From: Puniceicoccales bacterium Verruco_02 | GTDB taxonomy: Bacteria > Verrucomicrobiota > Verrucomicrobiia > Opitutales > Oceanipulchritudinaceae | Reading direction: 5' to 3' | DNA: 64,000 nt | Assembly: GCA_001604585.1 (NCBI GenBank) | Contig: LVBW01000014.1 | Coordinates: 271-64,270, forward strand | Shown: one piece after another, positions 55,430 to 64,000 of the stretch | Layout: every line of letters starts with the position of its first letter | Position numbering within the stretch: position 1 is the stretch's first letter | Program-made: the position numbers and the translations under genes | Notes under the pieces: generated by a model | Seen by the model: only the letters and a program-made list of their open reading frames with translations | Databases searched by the model: none | Told to the model about the DNA's origin: nothing

Positions 55430-56605
55430 TCAGCCCACGGCGTTGGCCATGTTGAAGATGGGCAGGAACATCGCGATGACTATGCCGCCCACCACAACGC
55501 CCAAGAACACGATGATTAGCGGCTGCATCAGGCTAGTAAGGGCATCGACGGTATTGTTCACCTCGTTGTCGTAAAAGTCCGCCACCTTGTCCATCATGCC
55601 ATCGACGTTGCCCGTCTGCTCGCCAGCCCTTGCCATATGCTTGACCGTTGGCGGGAAGTAGTCCAACTCCGCCACCGTGTCGGAAAGCTGCCCGCCCTGA
55701 CTGATGTCGCGGGTGATGTCGCGGCAGGCCTCCTCGATGTAGGTGTTGCCACTGGCGCGGGAAACTATTTCGAGCGCCCTGAGGATGGGCACGCCGCTGC
55801 GGAGCAGTATGGCGTAGGTGCGGCAGAAGCGGGATATGGACACTCTCTGTATCAGGGTGCCCACGACCATGACGTGACGAAGAGTCTGATCCTTAATGAC
55901 CCTGCCCTTTGGCGTGGCGGTGAACTTCTTCAGCCCCCAGAAGAACATGAAAAGCCCCACGGCGATGTAGTGGAAGTTGCTCTGGAGAAACTCGCTTATG
56001 TCGATGACGAACTGGGTGAACTCGGGCAGTTCCTTGCCGAACTCGGCATACATCTCGGCAAACTTCGGGATTACAAAGATGAGCAGCACGTTGACCAAAA
56101 TCGTTGCCAGCGTGATGACCGAGATAGGATACACCATCGCGCTTTTCACCTTCTTGGCCAGCTTGACCGAGTTCTCGAAGTACACGGCCACCTTGCCCAT
56201 CAGGCTGGCGAGTCCGCCGGAGGCTTCACCAGCCTCCACCATCGAGACAAAGAGGTTCGGAAAGGCGTTGGGATACTTGGCCACGGCCTCCGAAAATGCC
56301 GTGCCGCTTGCAACGTCGTTTTTCACCTCGCGAATTATGATGCGGAACACCGGGTGCTCTGTCTGCTCCTGAAGCGCGTCGAGGGCCGACACAAGGGCGA
56401 GGCCAGCGTCCAGCATCGAGGCGAGCTGCTGGGTAAAGGTGCACAGGATGGCCAGCTTTATCTTCGCCTTGCGGGCCTGCTTTTCGTAGGCACGCTGCTT
56501 GGCCAGTCTCTGCCCCTCCCAGAAGGACAGCTTGGCAGCGGATGTGCGGGGCTGAACGCGAACTTTGCGGGCCTGTGCGGCGACATTCTGGTTGATGAGC
56601 GGCAT
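55430..56605 (-). CDS. GspF/PilC-type inner-membrane platform protein
   Basis: The 391-residue protein has two T2SSF domains. The first starts FTQQLASMLDAGLALVSALD near residue 55, and the second is RFCRTYAILLRSGVPILRAL near residue 260. Each is followed by membrane helices, with three or four in total (VYPISVITLATILVNVLLIF; IIVFLGVVVGGIVIAMFLPI). GspF/PilC is the cytoplasmic-membrane platform of type II secretion and type IV pilus machines. The neighbours are rnr and pta, so it is separate from any Gsp operon. Confidence 0.92.
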   Translation of the reverse strand: MPLINQNVAAQARKVRVQPRTSAAKLSFWEGQRLAKQRAYEKQARKAKIKLAILCTFTQQLASMLDAGLALVSALDALQEQTEHPVFRIIIREVKNDVASGTAFSEAVAKYPNAFPNLFVSMVEAGEASGGLASLMGKVAVYFENSVKLAKKVKSAMVYPISVITLATILVNVLLIFVIPKFAEMYAEFGKELPEFTQFVIDISEFLQSNFHYIAVGLFMFFWGLKKFTATPKGRVIKDQTLRHVMVVGTLIQRVSISRFCRTYAILLRSGVPILRALEIVSRASGNTYIEEACRDITRDISQGGQLSDTVAELDYFPPTVKHMARAGEQTGNVDGMMDKVADFYDNEVNNTVDALTSLMQPLIIVFLGVVVGGIVIAMFLPIFNMANAVG

Positions 56606-56679
56606 CTTGTTGAGAGCGGTGTGAATACTAACAGTGAGACGACCTGTCGCAAAGGCTCATGTTGCAGATAGATACGGTT

Positions 56680-58995
56680 TTACGGAAATTTGCGGCGCTT
56701 ATGGGGTTCTGTCCTCGCGCCCCGGCGCGGACGCGGCCCACCGGCTGGAGCAAAGTCCATGATGCGCCGCGCCCTGTCCACGCGGACAACGCTGACGCGC
56801 AGGGTGTCGCCAATGCGAAAGCGCCGCCCGCTGCGCCTGCCTACAAAGGCCGGGCCGCTCTGGTCAAAGCTGTACAGGTCGTCTTTCAACTCGCTGGCCG
56901 GTATCATGCCAAAGGCCATGCTCTCTGAAAGCTCCACGAAGATGCCCCGCTTGCGCACATCCGTTACCACGGCCTCGAAGCTAAGCTCGGGACGACCAAG
57001 GCAGTTGCGCTCAAAGTATTCGAGCTGCTTCATCTTCACGCTCTCGCGCTCGGCCTGCGTTGAGTTCTGCTCGCTGAGGGATAGATGGGCGGCAATTTCA
57101 GCCAGCGCCGCCTTGTCGTAATGATGGGCCGTATCGGGCGCGCTTGCCGCCTTGCGCTGGCGAAGGCGGAAGTCGAACACCCGGTGCACGACTAGGTCGC
57201 TGTACCGGCGTATGGGCGAGGTGAAGTGCGCGTAGTCGCTCTTGTTCAGGCCGAAGTGCCCGTCGGCGTCCGCCCTGTAACAGGCCTGCTTGAGGCTTCG
57301 CAGAAACTCGGTCCTTAGTATGTGGCTCTGCGGATGCGCGCGGATTAGGTCCAGAGCACGGCTCATTTCCCTGCGCCCTGTAAGATCGCCTACGTCAAGG
57401 CCCATCGTGCGCAAATACTCGGCCAGTTCGTTCAGCTTCTCCTCGTCGGGCTTGTCGTGGACGCGGTGGATGAGCGGGAGCTGGGCGCGGCGTAACTCCC
57501 GGGCCACGGCCTCGTTGGCTGCGAGCATGAACTCCTCGATAAGCTGGTGGCTCTCATCGTATTCGAGCTTCTCGATGGAGCTGGCGTAGCCGTCCTTGTC
57601 CACATGTATGGCCATATCCGGCATGTCCAGATCCAGAGCGCCGCTGAACATGCGCCCTGCGCGCAGGCGTTCGGCCAGCTTCCACAGGGCGCGTATGTCG
57701 CCGTGCAAGCCTAGCAGCTCAGCGTCGGATAGTTCTGCTAGCGAGCGGCCCGCGTGCCCGGTCTCGTGCATTGCGGGCAGGGGCAGATTTTGAATCTTCT
57801 CGGCATCCTTTTCGCGCAGAAAGGCCAACGCCTGCCTGTAACTGAGGCGCTTGACGCTGCAAATCACCGTGTTGGCAAACTGTGTCCTGTCCGGCGATAG
57901 AACACCCTTTTCGTCAAAGAATACGAACACGCTCTTTGTCAGCCTGTCGCGCCCTTCGACAAGACTGCACAGGCCGCTGGAAAGCTTGTGCGGGAGCATG
58001 GGCACCACCGTCCCGACAAGGTAGGTGGAATTGCCCCTGCGCCGAGCCTCGGCGTCGAGAGCCGTGCCGGGGCGCACGTAGTGGGAAACGTCCGCAATGT
58101 GCACACCCACCCTCCAGCCTCCGTCCTCCTGCGGTTCGATGCTCAGGGCGTCGTCAAAGTCCTTGGCCGTGTCCGGGTCTATGGTGAAAACGCGTATCCC
58201 GCGCAGATCCTCGCGCCGGGCATAGTCTTCGGGGCGCAGCTCTTCAGGAATCAAGTCCAGCTCGTCCTCCACGGCCTTGGGGAAGCTGCTTGACAGCCCG
58301 TACTGGCCCATCAAGGCGCCGTACTCGGCCTCCGGGGTGCGCGCCCTGCCGTAGCTGGAGATTATCGCCCCCTCTGGGTTCATGTGAGGGTTATCCCAGC
58401 CAGACAGCTCCACAAGAACGCAGTCGCCAAGCCTTGGCACAGTTTCCAGTGCGAGTCCGGCAGGATCCTGCACCACAAAGTCCTGCTTCATGCGTGGATC
58501 GTCTGGCGTGACGCACCAAAGGCCCCCGCTGCGGCGCAGGGTGCCGGAAAAGCGACTTCGCGCCCTCTCCAAAACGCATAGAACGCTTGCGTAACGCGGC
58601 TCGACCTCGTGCCTGCGAAAGCGGCTGCCTCGCATTGGGATGATGCGGGATAGAACGCGGTCTCCGTGCAGGGCTGTGCCGCTTTCGGAGAGTTCCACCT
58701 TGAGGGCGTCCGGCCTTGGCCTGCCCTCCTCGGAATCGGGTATAAACAGCGCGGGCGAGCTTCCCGAGTGAAAGTGCATCCTGCCAAAGGCCAGTTCGCC
58801 AATCCCTTTGGCCAGGCCGAGGCGCTCCTTTTTCATGACCACGATGACCCCGGACATGCGCAGCTCGTCCACGGCCTCGCGGAACTCTTCCTCGCGCTCC
58901 GGCCCAATATCCATCTGCGAGGCCACCCTTGCCAAGGGCAGGGGCACGTAGTCCCTTGCCAGCATGAGTCGCACAATCTGTTCGGCCATCTGCAT
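56680..58995 (-). CDS. rnr: ribonuclease R (RNB-family exoribonuclease)
   Basis: The 771-residue 3'-to-5' exoribonuclease has an N-terminal winged helix (about 1..60), cold-shock-like domains, the RNB domain with the catalytic TIDPDTAKDFDDALSIEP near residue 275, and a C-terminal S1 domain (FEAVVTDVRKRGIFVELSES near residue 670). RNase R degrades structured RNA and takes part in rRNA quality control and trans-translation. ATG 58995 is followed two codons later by another ATG. The basic C-terminal tail (PRPRRGARTEPHKRRKFP) is short but RNase R-like. Confidence 0.92.
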   Translation of the reverse strand: MQMAEQIVRLMLARDYVPLPLARVASQMDIGPEREEEFREAVDELRMSGVIVVMKKERLGLAKGIGELAFGRMHFHSGSSPALFIPDSEEGRPRPDALKVELSESGTALHGDRVLSRIIPMRGSRFRRHEVEPRYASVLCVLERARSRFSGTLRRSGGLWCVTPDDPRMKQDFVVQDPAGLALETVPRLGDCVLVELSGWDNPHMNPEGAIISSYGRARTPEAEYGALMGQYGLSSSFPKAVEDELDLIPEELRPEDYARREDLRGIRVFTIDPDTAKDFDDALSIEPQEDGGWRVGVHIADVSHYVRPGTALDAEARRRGNSTYLVGTVVPMLPHKLSSGLCSLVEGRDRLTKSVFVFFDEKGVLSPDRTQFANTVICSVKRLSYRQALAFLREKDAEKIQNLPLPAMHETGHAGRSLAELSDAELLGLHGDIRALWKLAERLRAGRMFSGALDLDMPDMAIHVDKDGYASSIEKLEYDESHQLIEEFMLAANEAVARELRRAQLPLIHRVHDKPDEEKLNELAEYLRTMGLDVGDLTGRREMSRALDLIRAHPQSHILRTEFLRSLKQACYRADADGHFGLNKSDYAHFTSPIRRYSDLVVHRVFDFRLRQRKAASAPDTAHHYDKAALAEIAAHLSLSEQNSTQAERESVKMKQLEYFERNCLGRPELSFEAVVTDVRKRGIFVELSESMAFGMIPASELKDDLYSFDQSGPAFVGRRSGRRFRIGDTLRVSVVRVDRARRIMDFAPAGGPRPRRGARTEPHKRRKFP

Positions 58996-59046
58996 CTAGG
59001 CACAGCCTACATGCGCGCCGCCCCATCCGCAAGGAATCATATACAC

Positions 59047-59772
59047 CTAGGGTGCGTCCGTGGAGGACAGAACCTTCGCGCCGCTGTTTATGGCTTCCAG
59101 GATGTTGGCCGTGGGGCGCTTGGTCACGTAGTTGACAAGGACGCCATTGCCATCCTCGCCCTTGAGGTCGCGGTACCACACTACGTGGCCGTCGAGATAA
59201 GCCACATGCCCGCCCTCCCCGTTCCAGGCCGATGGGCTGGCAGCGGATGGACCGGCCCAAGTGCCGTCGCTCAAGAGGCCGCGAGACCATGCAACGGGCG
59301 TCGTCGATGGGTCCGCGCCCGAGGCCAGCCCGCTCACCACGCTCACGCTCAGGGGGAAGCCGTCAAAGTCCGGGTTTATTGTCCACGCACCCGCTCCGTC
59401 GCTATATGCAATGGTCTTGGGGCGACTCTCGCTATTGGCCGACACAAGGGGATCGTCTCCGTTGTAAAAGAGCGTCGCCTCGTTCAGTCCGCCGCTCTTG
59501 GCGAGCGTCAAGGCCCAGTCGTAGATGCTCGTGGCGTTGAGGGTTCGCGGAGTGCCGCTCTCGCCAGAGTAAGTGGCATAGGCTATGGCAATTTGGCGCA
59601 TGTTCTCGCCAGCCTGACTGCGCCGGGCGCTCTGGAGCACCTTGCCTACGGCTGGGATGAGCGCGGCTGTGAGGACGGCCACAATGGCAAGCACCGTAAG
59701 CAGCTCTACAAGAGTGAAGGCCCAGCGCCTGTGGGAGAGAGTCCCGGACATATTGCGTGCATAGGAGAGCAT
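59047..59772 (-). CDS. type II secretion-like pseudopilin (prepilin N-methylation signal)
   Basis: The 241-residue protein has a short basic leader (LSHRRWA), then FTLVELLTVLAIVAVLTAAL, the prepilin cleavage and membrane helix with the conserved Glu at +5. The residue before the cut is Ala instead of the usual Gly. The C-terminal region contains GGHVAYLDGHVVWYRDL, similar to the H-x9-DG motif of verrucomicrobial and planctomycete pseudopilins. ATG 59751 is an alternative start with a shorter leader. It could act with the GspA/B and GspF-like proteins elsewhere in the window. Upstream of rnr on the same strand. Confidence 0.85.
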   Translation of the reverse strand: MLSYARNMSGTLSHRRWAFTLVELLTVLAIVAVLTAALIPAVGKVLQSARRSQAGENMRQIAIAYATYSGESGTPRTLNATSIYDWALTLAKSGGLNEATLFYNGDDPLVSANSESRPKTIAYSDGAGAWTINPDFDGFPLSVSVVSGLASGADPSTTPVAWSRGLLSDGTWAGPSAASPSAWNGEGGHVAYLDGHVVWYRDLKGEDGNGVLVNYVTKRPTANILEAINSGAKVLSSTDAP

Positions 59773-59911
59773 GATTCAGCCTTATATTACCCCTTCCGGG
59801 TGTGTTGACTGCCAAGAAAAAGCAAAACAGGACGTAACGACAAATCAATCAAATAAGCACCTGCCCTGAAGCACGATTGCCAGCAGTGGTCCTTTATCGT
59901 AAGCATTTGCC

Positions 59912-60403
59912 ATGTCTTTGCGCGATACACAGGGTAAGGACGGCGACTCTCCGGGCGTCGTTGTAATGCCTCCGGCCATATTACTGCTCTGCCTTGTGGC
60001 GGGTACGCTGCTAATGCTCATCATCCCCAGCCCATTTCTTGCAGCATATGCCAAGCTCCGCCTTGCGGCAGGCGCGGCATTATCGCTCTCGGGCTTCGCC
60101 TTCATGATGTGGGCGCACGGTCTATTCACGCGACTGGGCGTGAATGTGAAAACAGTGTGCCCAGCCTCGCAACTGGTGGCACGAGGGGCATACGCATACA
60201 GTCGAAACCCGATGTACGTCGGGATGCTGGCCATGCTTGCGGGCATAGGCTTCATTTGCGGGGACATGGGCATGATCGCCATGTGCCTGCCCATGTTCGC
60301 ATATCTATCCCTGTATGCCATCCCTCGCGAGGAGGCCTACCTAGGGAGACGCTTCGGGACAGAATACGCAGCTTATCGGGGAAAAGTGCGCCGCTGGCTC
60401 TGA
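59912..60403 (+). CDS. isoprenylcysteine carboxyl methyltransferase (ICMT/PEMT)-like protein
   Basis: The 163-residue membrane protein has four or five helices. The motif GAYAYSRNPMYVGMLAMLAG near residue 92 and the C-terminal EEAYLGRRFGTEYAAYRGKVRRWL-type segment (EEAYLGRRFG, then YAAYRGKVRRW) match the ICMT/phospholipid methyltransferase family. By family it methylates a membrane-associated substrate with SAM; which one is unknown. Single gene divergent from the pseudopilin. Confidence 0.85.
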   Translation: MSLRDTQGKDGDSPGVVVMPPAILLLCLVAGTLLMLIIPSPFLAAYAKLRLAAGAALSLSGFAFMMWAHGLFTRLGVNVKTVCPASQLVARGAYAYSRNPMYVGMLAMLAGIGFICGDMGMIAMCLPMFAYLSLYAIPREEAYLGRRFGTEYAAYRGKVRRWL

Positions 60404-60579
60404 GACAAGTCCGACACGGCGATTTAATGCATTATTCGCGCGCCGCAAACACGCTTGAGCTTCTTCGTTCATTGACAATCGGCCCCCAAGCATTGCTCAA
60501 TTGATGCTTTTCCACGATGCTGCATCCGTGCCCCCTTCCGGCACCCGACATTCAACAAGGAAAGACCCCTTCCAAAGCC

Positions 60580-63024
60580 ATGAAAAACCCGTACGGTCAT
60601 TTCGACGACAAAGCCCGCGAATACGTCATCACGCGCCCCGACACCCCACTGCCCTGGCTCAACTACATCGGGCAGGAGGAATACTTTGGCCTCGTGACCA
60701 ACACAAGCGGCGGCTACAGCTTCTGGCGCGACGCCAAGCTGCGCCGCCTGACGCGCTACCGCTACAACGACATCCCCTACGACAGCAACGGCCGCTACCT
60801 CTACGTGAAGGACGGGGACAGCGTGTGGAACCCCGGCTGGAAGCCCACCAAGGCCAAGCTCGACAGCTACGAGTGCCGCCACGGCCTCGGCTACACCACT
60901 TTCAACAGCGCCAAGGACGGCGTGCGCGTCGAAATGAAGTTCTTCGTGCCCCCCGGCGAGAACCTCGAAATCTGGCGCACAACGGTGCGCAACGAAAGCT
61001 CCGTAAAGAAGAGCCTGCGCCTATTCTCCTTTGTCGAATTCTGCTTCTTCGAGGCGGCCAACGACATGAACAACCTCCAGCGCACCTTCTCCATCGGCGA
61101 GGTCGAGGTGGACAGGGGCGGGGCGGAAATCTACCACAAGACCGAGTACCGCGAGCGCCGCAACCACTACGCGCTCTTCGGCTGCACGGGCAAGGTGACC
61201 GGCTTTGACACCGACCGCGACACCTTCCTCGGGATGCACAACGGCCTGCACGAGGCCAAAGTGCCCTTCAGCGGCAAGGCCACCGACACGATCGCCCACG
61301 GCTGGAGCCCCTGCGGCAGCCACCAGATAGACATCGAGCTGGCCCCCGGCGAAGAGACCTCCTTCGCCTTCATCCTCGCCTACGTCGAGCAGACTGCGCC
61401 CAAGTTCATTGCCCCATTTGTAATCAACAAATCCTGCGGCAAGGCCATCATGGAGAAGTACGCCACGATCGAAGCCGTGGACGCCGCCTTCGAGCGCCTC
61501 GCCGCCTACTGGGCAAAGAACCTTTCCGCCTTCCAGTGCGAAACGCCCGACGAGCACCTAAACCGCATGGGCAATGTCTGGAACCAGTACCAGTGCATGG
61601 CCACCTTCAACCTGTCCCGCTCGGCCAGCCTCTTTGAAACGGGCATCGGGCGCGGCATGGGCTACCGCGACAGCAACCAAGACACGCTCGGCTTCGGCCA
61701 CATGATCCCCAGCCGCGTCAAGGAACGCCTCTGCGACATTGCCCGCACTCAGCTTAGCGACGGCACCTGTTACCACCAGTACCAGCCCCTCACCAAGCAG
61801 GGCAACAAGGAGATCGGCGGCGACTTTTACGACGACCACCTCTGGCTCATCCAGTCGGTCTGCTTCTACATTCAAGAAACGGGCGATACGTCCATCCTCT
61901 CAGAACGCATCGGCTACTATGATCGTAAGGACGATCCGGCCACGATGCTGGACCATCTGGAACTGTCCGTCGCCTATACGATGAGCCACCGCGGCCCGCA
62001 CAAGCTGCCCCTAATCGGCCATGCTGACTGGAACGACTGCCTAAACCTGAACTGCTTCTCCACCGAGCCGAACGAGAGCTTCCAGTGCGCCGGTGACGTG
62101 CAAGGCTCTCAGGCCGAAAGCGTGATGATAGCGGGCCTATTCCTCTACACAACGGACCTTCTTGCCAAGCTATACACATTCCTTGGCAAAGCCGCCGACG
62201 CGGACCGCATCCTGGCCATGCGCAAGGAGATGGACGAGGCCGTTACAACCAGCGGCTGGGACGGGGAATGGTTCGTGCGCGCCTACGACGCCAAGAGCAA
62301 TCCCGTGGGCAGCCAGGTCTGCGAAGAGGGCAAGATCTACATCGAAAGTCAGGGCTGGTGCGTCCTAGGCGGCAACGGCATCGAAGACGGCCGTGCGCTC
62401 AAGGCGATGGAGTCCGTACACAAGTATCTTAAGAAGAAGAGCGGCTGCGTGCTCCAGTGGCCCGCCTACTCGGAATACCATGTCGAGCTTGGTGAAGTGT
62501 CCTCCTATCCGCCCGGTTACAAGGAAAACGGCGGCATATTCTGCCACAATAACCCCTGGATCATCCTCTCGCTGGCCAAGCTCGGCCTTGGCGACCGCGC
62601 CTTCGAGTATTTCCACTCCATAGTGCCGAGCAAGAAGGAAGAAACAATCGAGGTTTACAAGGGCGAGCCTTACGTTTACTCGCAGATGGTGTCCGGCTCT
62701 CAGGGCCACGTCGAGGGCGAGGCCAAGAACAGCTGGCTCACCGGCACGGCGGCCTGGACCTTCCTCGTGGTCGCGCACGGCATCCTCGGCATCAAGCCGG
62801 ACTTCACGGGCCTGTCCATCGACCCCTGCATTCCCTCCACATGGCCGGAATTCAAGGTCCGCCGCGTCTATCGCGACACGACATACGAAATCACGGTCAA
62901 AAACCCAAAGGGAATCTGCAAGGGCGTAAAGAGCATGCTCGTTGACGGAACCAAGGTGCAGGGCAACATCCTGCCCATAGCTGCGGGCAAGACGCTCAAG
63001 GTCGAGATCGTACTAGGCGAATAG
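60580..63024 (+). CDS. GH94 cellobiose phosphorylase-like enzyme
   Basis: The 814-residue protein is a glycoside hydrolase family 94 phosphorylase, of the size of cellobiose phosphorylase (about 810 residues). The N-terminal beta domain has EYFGLVTNTSGGYSFWRDAK. The (alpha/alpha)6 catalytic part has RGMGYRDSNQDTLGFGHM, and GHADWNDCLNLNCFST provides the catalytic Asp. The C-terminus has SSYPPGYKENGGIFCHNNPW and TGTAAWTFLV. GH94 enzymes split beta-glucosides with phosphate, saving ATP. Cellobiose is the likely but unproven substrate; chitobiose phosphorylases are close. Codon use is heavily C-ending, suggesting strong expression. ATG 60580 fits the family start. Confidence 0.9.
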   Translation: MKNPYGHFDDKAREYVITRPDTPLPWLNYIGQEEYFGLVTNTSGGYSFWRDAKLRRLTRYRYNDIPYDSNGRYLYVKDGDSVWNPGWKPTKAKLDSYECRHGLGYTTFNSAKDGVRVEMKFFVPPGENLEIWRTTVRNESSVKKSLRLFSFVEFCFFEAANDMNNLQRTFSIGEVEVDRGGAEIYHKTEYRERRNHYALFGCTGKVTGFDTDRDTFLGMHNGLHEAKVPFSGKATDTIAHGWSPCGSHQIDIELAPGEETSFAFILAYVEQTAPKFIAPFVINKSCGKAIMEKYATIEAVDAAFERLAAYWAKNLSAFQCETPDEHLNRMGNVWNQYQCMATFNLSRSASLFETGIGRGMGYRDSNQDTLGFGHMIPSRVKERLCDIARTQLSDGTCYHQYQPLTKQGNKEIGGDFYDDHLWLIQSVCFYIQETGDTSILSERIGYYDRKDDPATMLDHLELSVAYTMSHRGPHKLPLIGHADWNDCLNLNCFSTEPNESFQCAGDVQGSQAESVMIAGLFLYTTDLLAKLYTFLGKAADADRILAMRKEMDEAVTTSGWDGEWFVRAYDAKSNPVGSQVCEEGKIYIESQGWCVLGGNGIEDGRALKAMESVHKYLKKKSGCVLQWPAYSEYHVELGEVSSYPPGYKENGGIFCHNNPWIILSLAKLGLGDRAFEYFHSIVPSKKEETIEVYKGEPYVYSQMVSGSQGHVEGEAKNSWLTGTAAWTFLVVAHGILGIKPDFTGLSIDPCIPSTWPEFKVRRVYRDTTYEITVKNPKGICKGVKSMLVDGTKVQGNILPIAAGKTLKVEIVLGE

Positions 63025-63088
63025 AAAGTTTACGAACCCCTCCACACAGCTCCATACAGGGGGCTGCATTCACACACGCACACATCAT

Positions 63089-63120
63089 GCCGGGATCTTG
63101 CAAGGATCCCGGCGTTTTGT
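63089..63120 (+). terminator. terminator of the GH94 gene
   Basis: GCCGGGATC (63089..63097) pairs perfectly with GATCCCGGC (63105..63113) around TTGCAAG, followed by GTTTTGTTG. Confidence 0.85.
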
Positions 63121-63207
63121 TGTAGCCTCACAAAGGTGGACAACGAATCTGCCCCTGCTTTGCGTTGCATATATTCAACGGCTGCGATTTGCTCAGCATC
63201 TAAATAT

Positions 63208-64000
63208 ATGCGCCGATACTCCTTCCCCTTTTTCGCCTTACTGCTCCTAGCCCTCCAGGCACTTGTTACAACGGCTAAGGCCAGTTACGACTTCTTCGAC
63301 CCCTCCTGCATCAGCACAGACGGGGGCACCCTGACCGGCACCACATCCTCCACATGGTGGTACGGCTGCACGCCCACAAGCGCCGGGATGCTGATGGCGT
63401 ATTATGATACGAACGGCTACAAGGGCTACTCGTTCTCCAACCTGATACCAGGCACCGCCCCATCGGCAGTGAATGGCTACAGCGCCGCCAACTCATCCTT
63501 CCTGCACGCAATCGCCAGTCAGGGCCACCAGCACGACTTCTACAACTCCGGCGAGGGCGGTCTTTACGCCCTGGACAGCGGCGGCGGCGGCGGCTACGGG
63601 GAAGTAAACGACGACCGCTACGATGGCCGCCCCTTCGACTGCCTTGCGGACTTCATGGGCACAAGCCAAGGATCGCGCGTAAACGGAGGAACGAGCAACT
63701 ACTACGACTATAACGGCTTCCGCGTATATACCACGGATTTCTACAATCACGGCATCTACGACGGCTATGGGCTGCTTGGCATCGAACGCTACATCCAGTA
63801 CTGTGGTTATGAGATAAGCTACGGCTTCTACCAAATGTGCGACGCCTTCCTGGAGGCCAACTTCCCCACGGCCACAGAGAGCGGCTTCAGCTACGCGGAC
63901 CTAGTGGCCGAACTGGACCAAGGGCGCCCGGTCCTACTCAGCTACTACGGCGAGGACGTTGGCGGGCATACGATGATAGCAGTCGGCTACGACAATAGCG
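63208..64000 (+). CDS. secreted C39-like cysteine peptidase (partial, 3' end outside window)
   Basis: An open frame from ATG 63208 reaches the window edge without a stop (264 codons). It starts with a signal peptide (RRYSFPFFALLLLALQALVT, cut near TAKA). Next comes FFDPSCISTDGG and WWYGCTPTSAGMLMAYYD with the probable catalytic Cys, then YSFSNLIPGTAPS. The last part seen has GGHTMIAVGYDNS with the probable catalytic His. Cys and His in this order are typical of C39-like (papain-fold) peptidases of secreted proteins in this phylum, often with a PEP-CTERM tail; whether it has one cannot be seen here. Secretion and peptidase activity are inferred from motifs. Confidence 0.72.
   Translation, partial: MRRYSFPFFALLLLALQALVTTAKASYDFFDPSCISTDGGTLTGTTSSTWWYGCTPTSAGMLMAYYDTNGYKGYSFSNLIPGTAPSAVNGYSAANSSFLHAIASQGHQHDFYNSGEGGLYALDSGGGGGYGEVNDDRYDGRPFDCLADFMGTSQGSRVNGGTSNYYDYNGFRVYTTDFYNHGIYDGYGLLGIERYIQYCGYEISYGFYQMCDAFLEANFPTATESGFSYADLVAELDQGRPVLLSYYGEDVGGHTMIAVGYDNS

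Overview
The window looks like chromosomal DNA of a Verrucomicrobiota bacterium, probably in the Opitutae (Opitutales/Puniceicoccales side). The 16S rRNA on the minus strand at 1..927 carries, at 583..600, the exact target of the Verrucomicrobia-type EUB338-III probe. Supporting marks are three complete PEP-CTERM proteins ending in VPEPSTYA plus an Arg cluster, a GreA with a very long N-terminal extension, a pseudopilin with an H-x9-DG-like motif, and a moderately GC-rich, densely packed gene layout. No plasmid, phage, CRISPR or integrase gene was seen.

Layout. 1..4.5 kb: partial 16S rRNA and its leader, a 7TM-PAS sensor that stops where an output domain should begin, and a GspA/GspB-like pair. 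4.7..10 kb: enolase, tRNA-Arg(ACG), a methyltransferase, a YeiH-type transporter and an AspT/YidE-type transporter. 10..17 kb: an accessory region with a BtuF-like binding lipoprotein, a DUF4465 PEP-CTERM protein and a TonB-dependent receptor arranged around a palindromic operator, followed by a gene broken by a roughly 200-bp MITE, a reversed pseudogene fragment, a Vps62-like repeat protein and an intact paralogue of the broken gene. 17..24 kb: a glycosyltransferase, tRNA-Leu(CAA), a YihY/BrkB membrane protein, a GYF-domain membrane protein, nadK and rsmB. 24..35 kb: long greA, a beta-helix-like PEP-CTERM protein, purH, a SulP transporter, a CPBP protease, an NSS symporter with a 53-residue small subunit, and an LptF/G permease. 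35..46.5 kb: peroxiredoxin, a candidate 6S RNA, a MazG-like protein, a PEGA-type Ser/Thr kinase, ribH, a LOG-family protein, a PEP-CTERM protein, infA, nusB, DAHP synthase, a QueT/YhhQ-like carrier, a lipoate ligase-like protein, an Smr protein and pdxA. 46.6..64 kb: carB, a secreted Cys/Met-rich protein, an inositol-phosphatase-like protein, a two-gene split phosphate acetyltransferase, gspF/pilC, rnr, a pseudopilin, an ICMT-like methyltransferase, a GH94 phosphorylase and the start of a secreted C39-like protease.

How the genes may work together. Most are core metabolism and information genes in short transcription units separated by clear hairpin terminators. The 10..17 kb segment reads as a surface uptake locus (binding protein, TonB receptor and two families of secreted accessory proteins), best compared with cobalamin-type uptake loci, though no cobalamin riboswitch was found. 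Its duplication, MITE insertion and decay suggest recent rearrangement. Parts of a type II secretion/type IV pilus-like system (GspA/B, GspF/PilC, pseudopilin) are scattered instead of lying in one operon.

The most surprising observation is that the 16S rRNA lacks two internal segments of about 80 nt each, including the universally conserved 530 loop and the 900 region. The copy as written cannot be a normal functional 16S, so it is either an assembly artefact or a broken gene.
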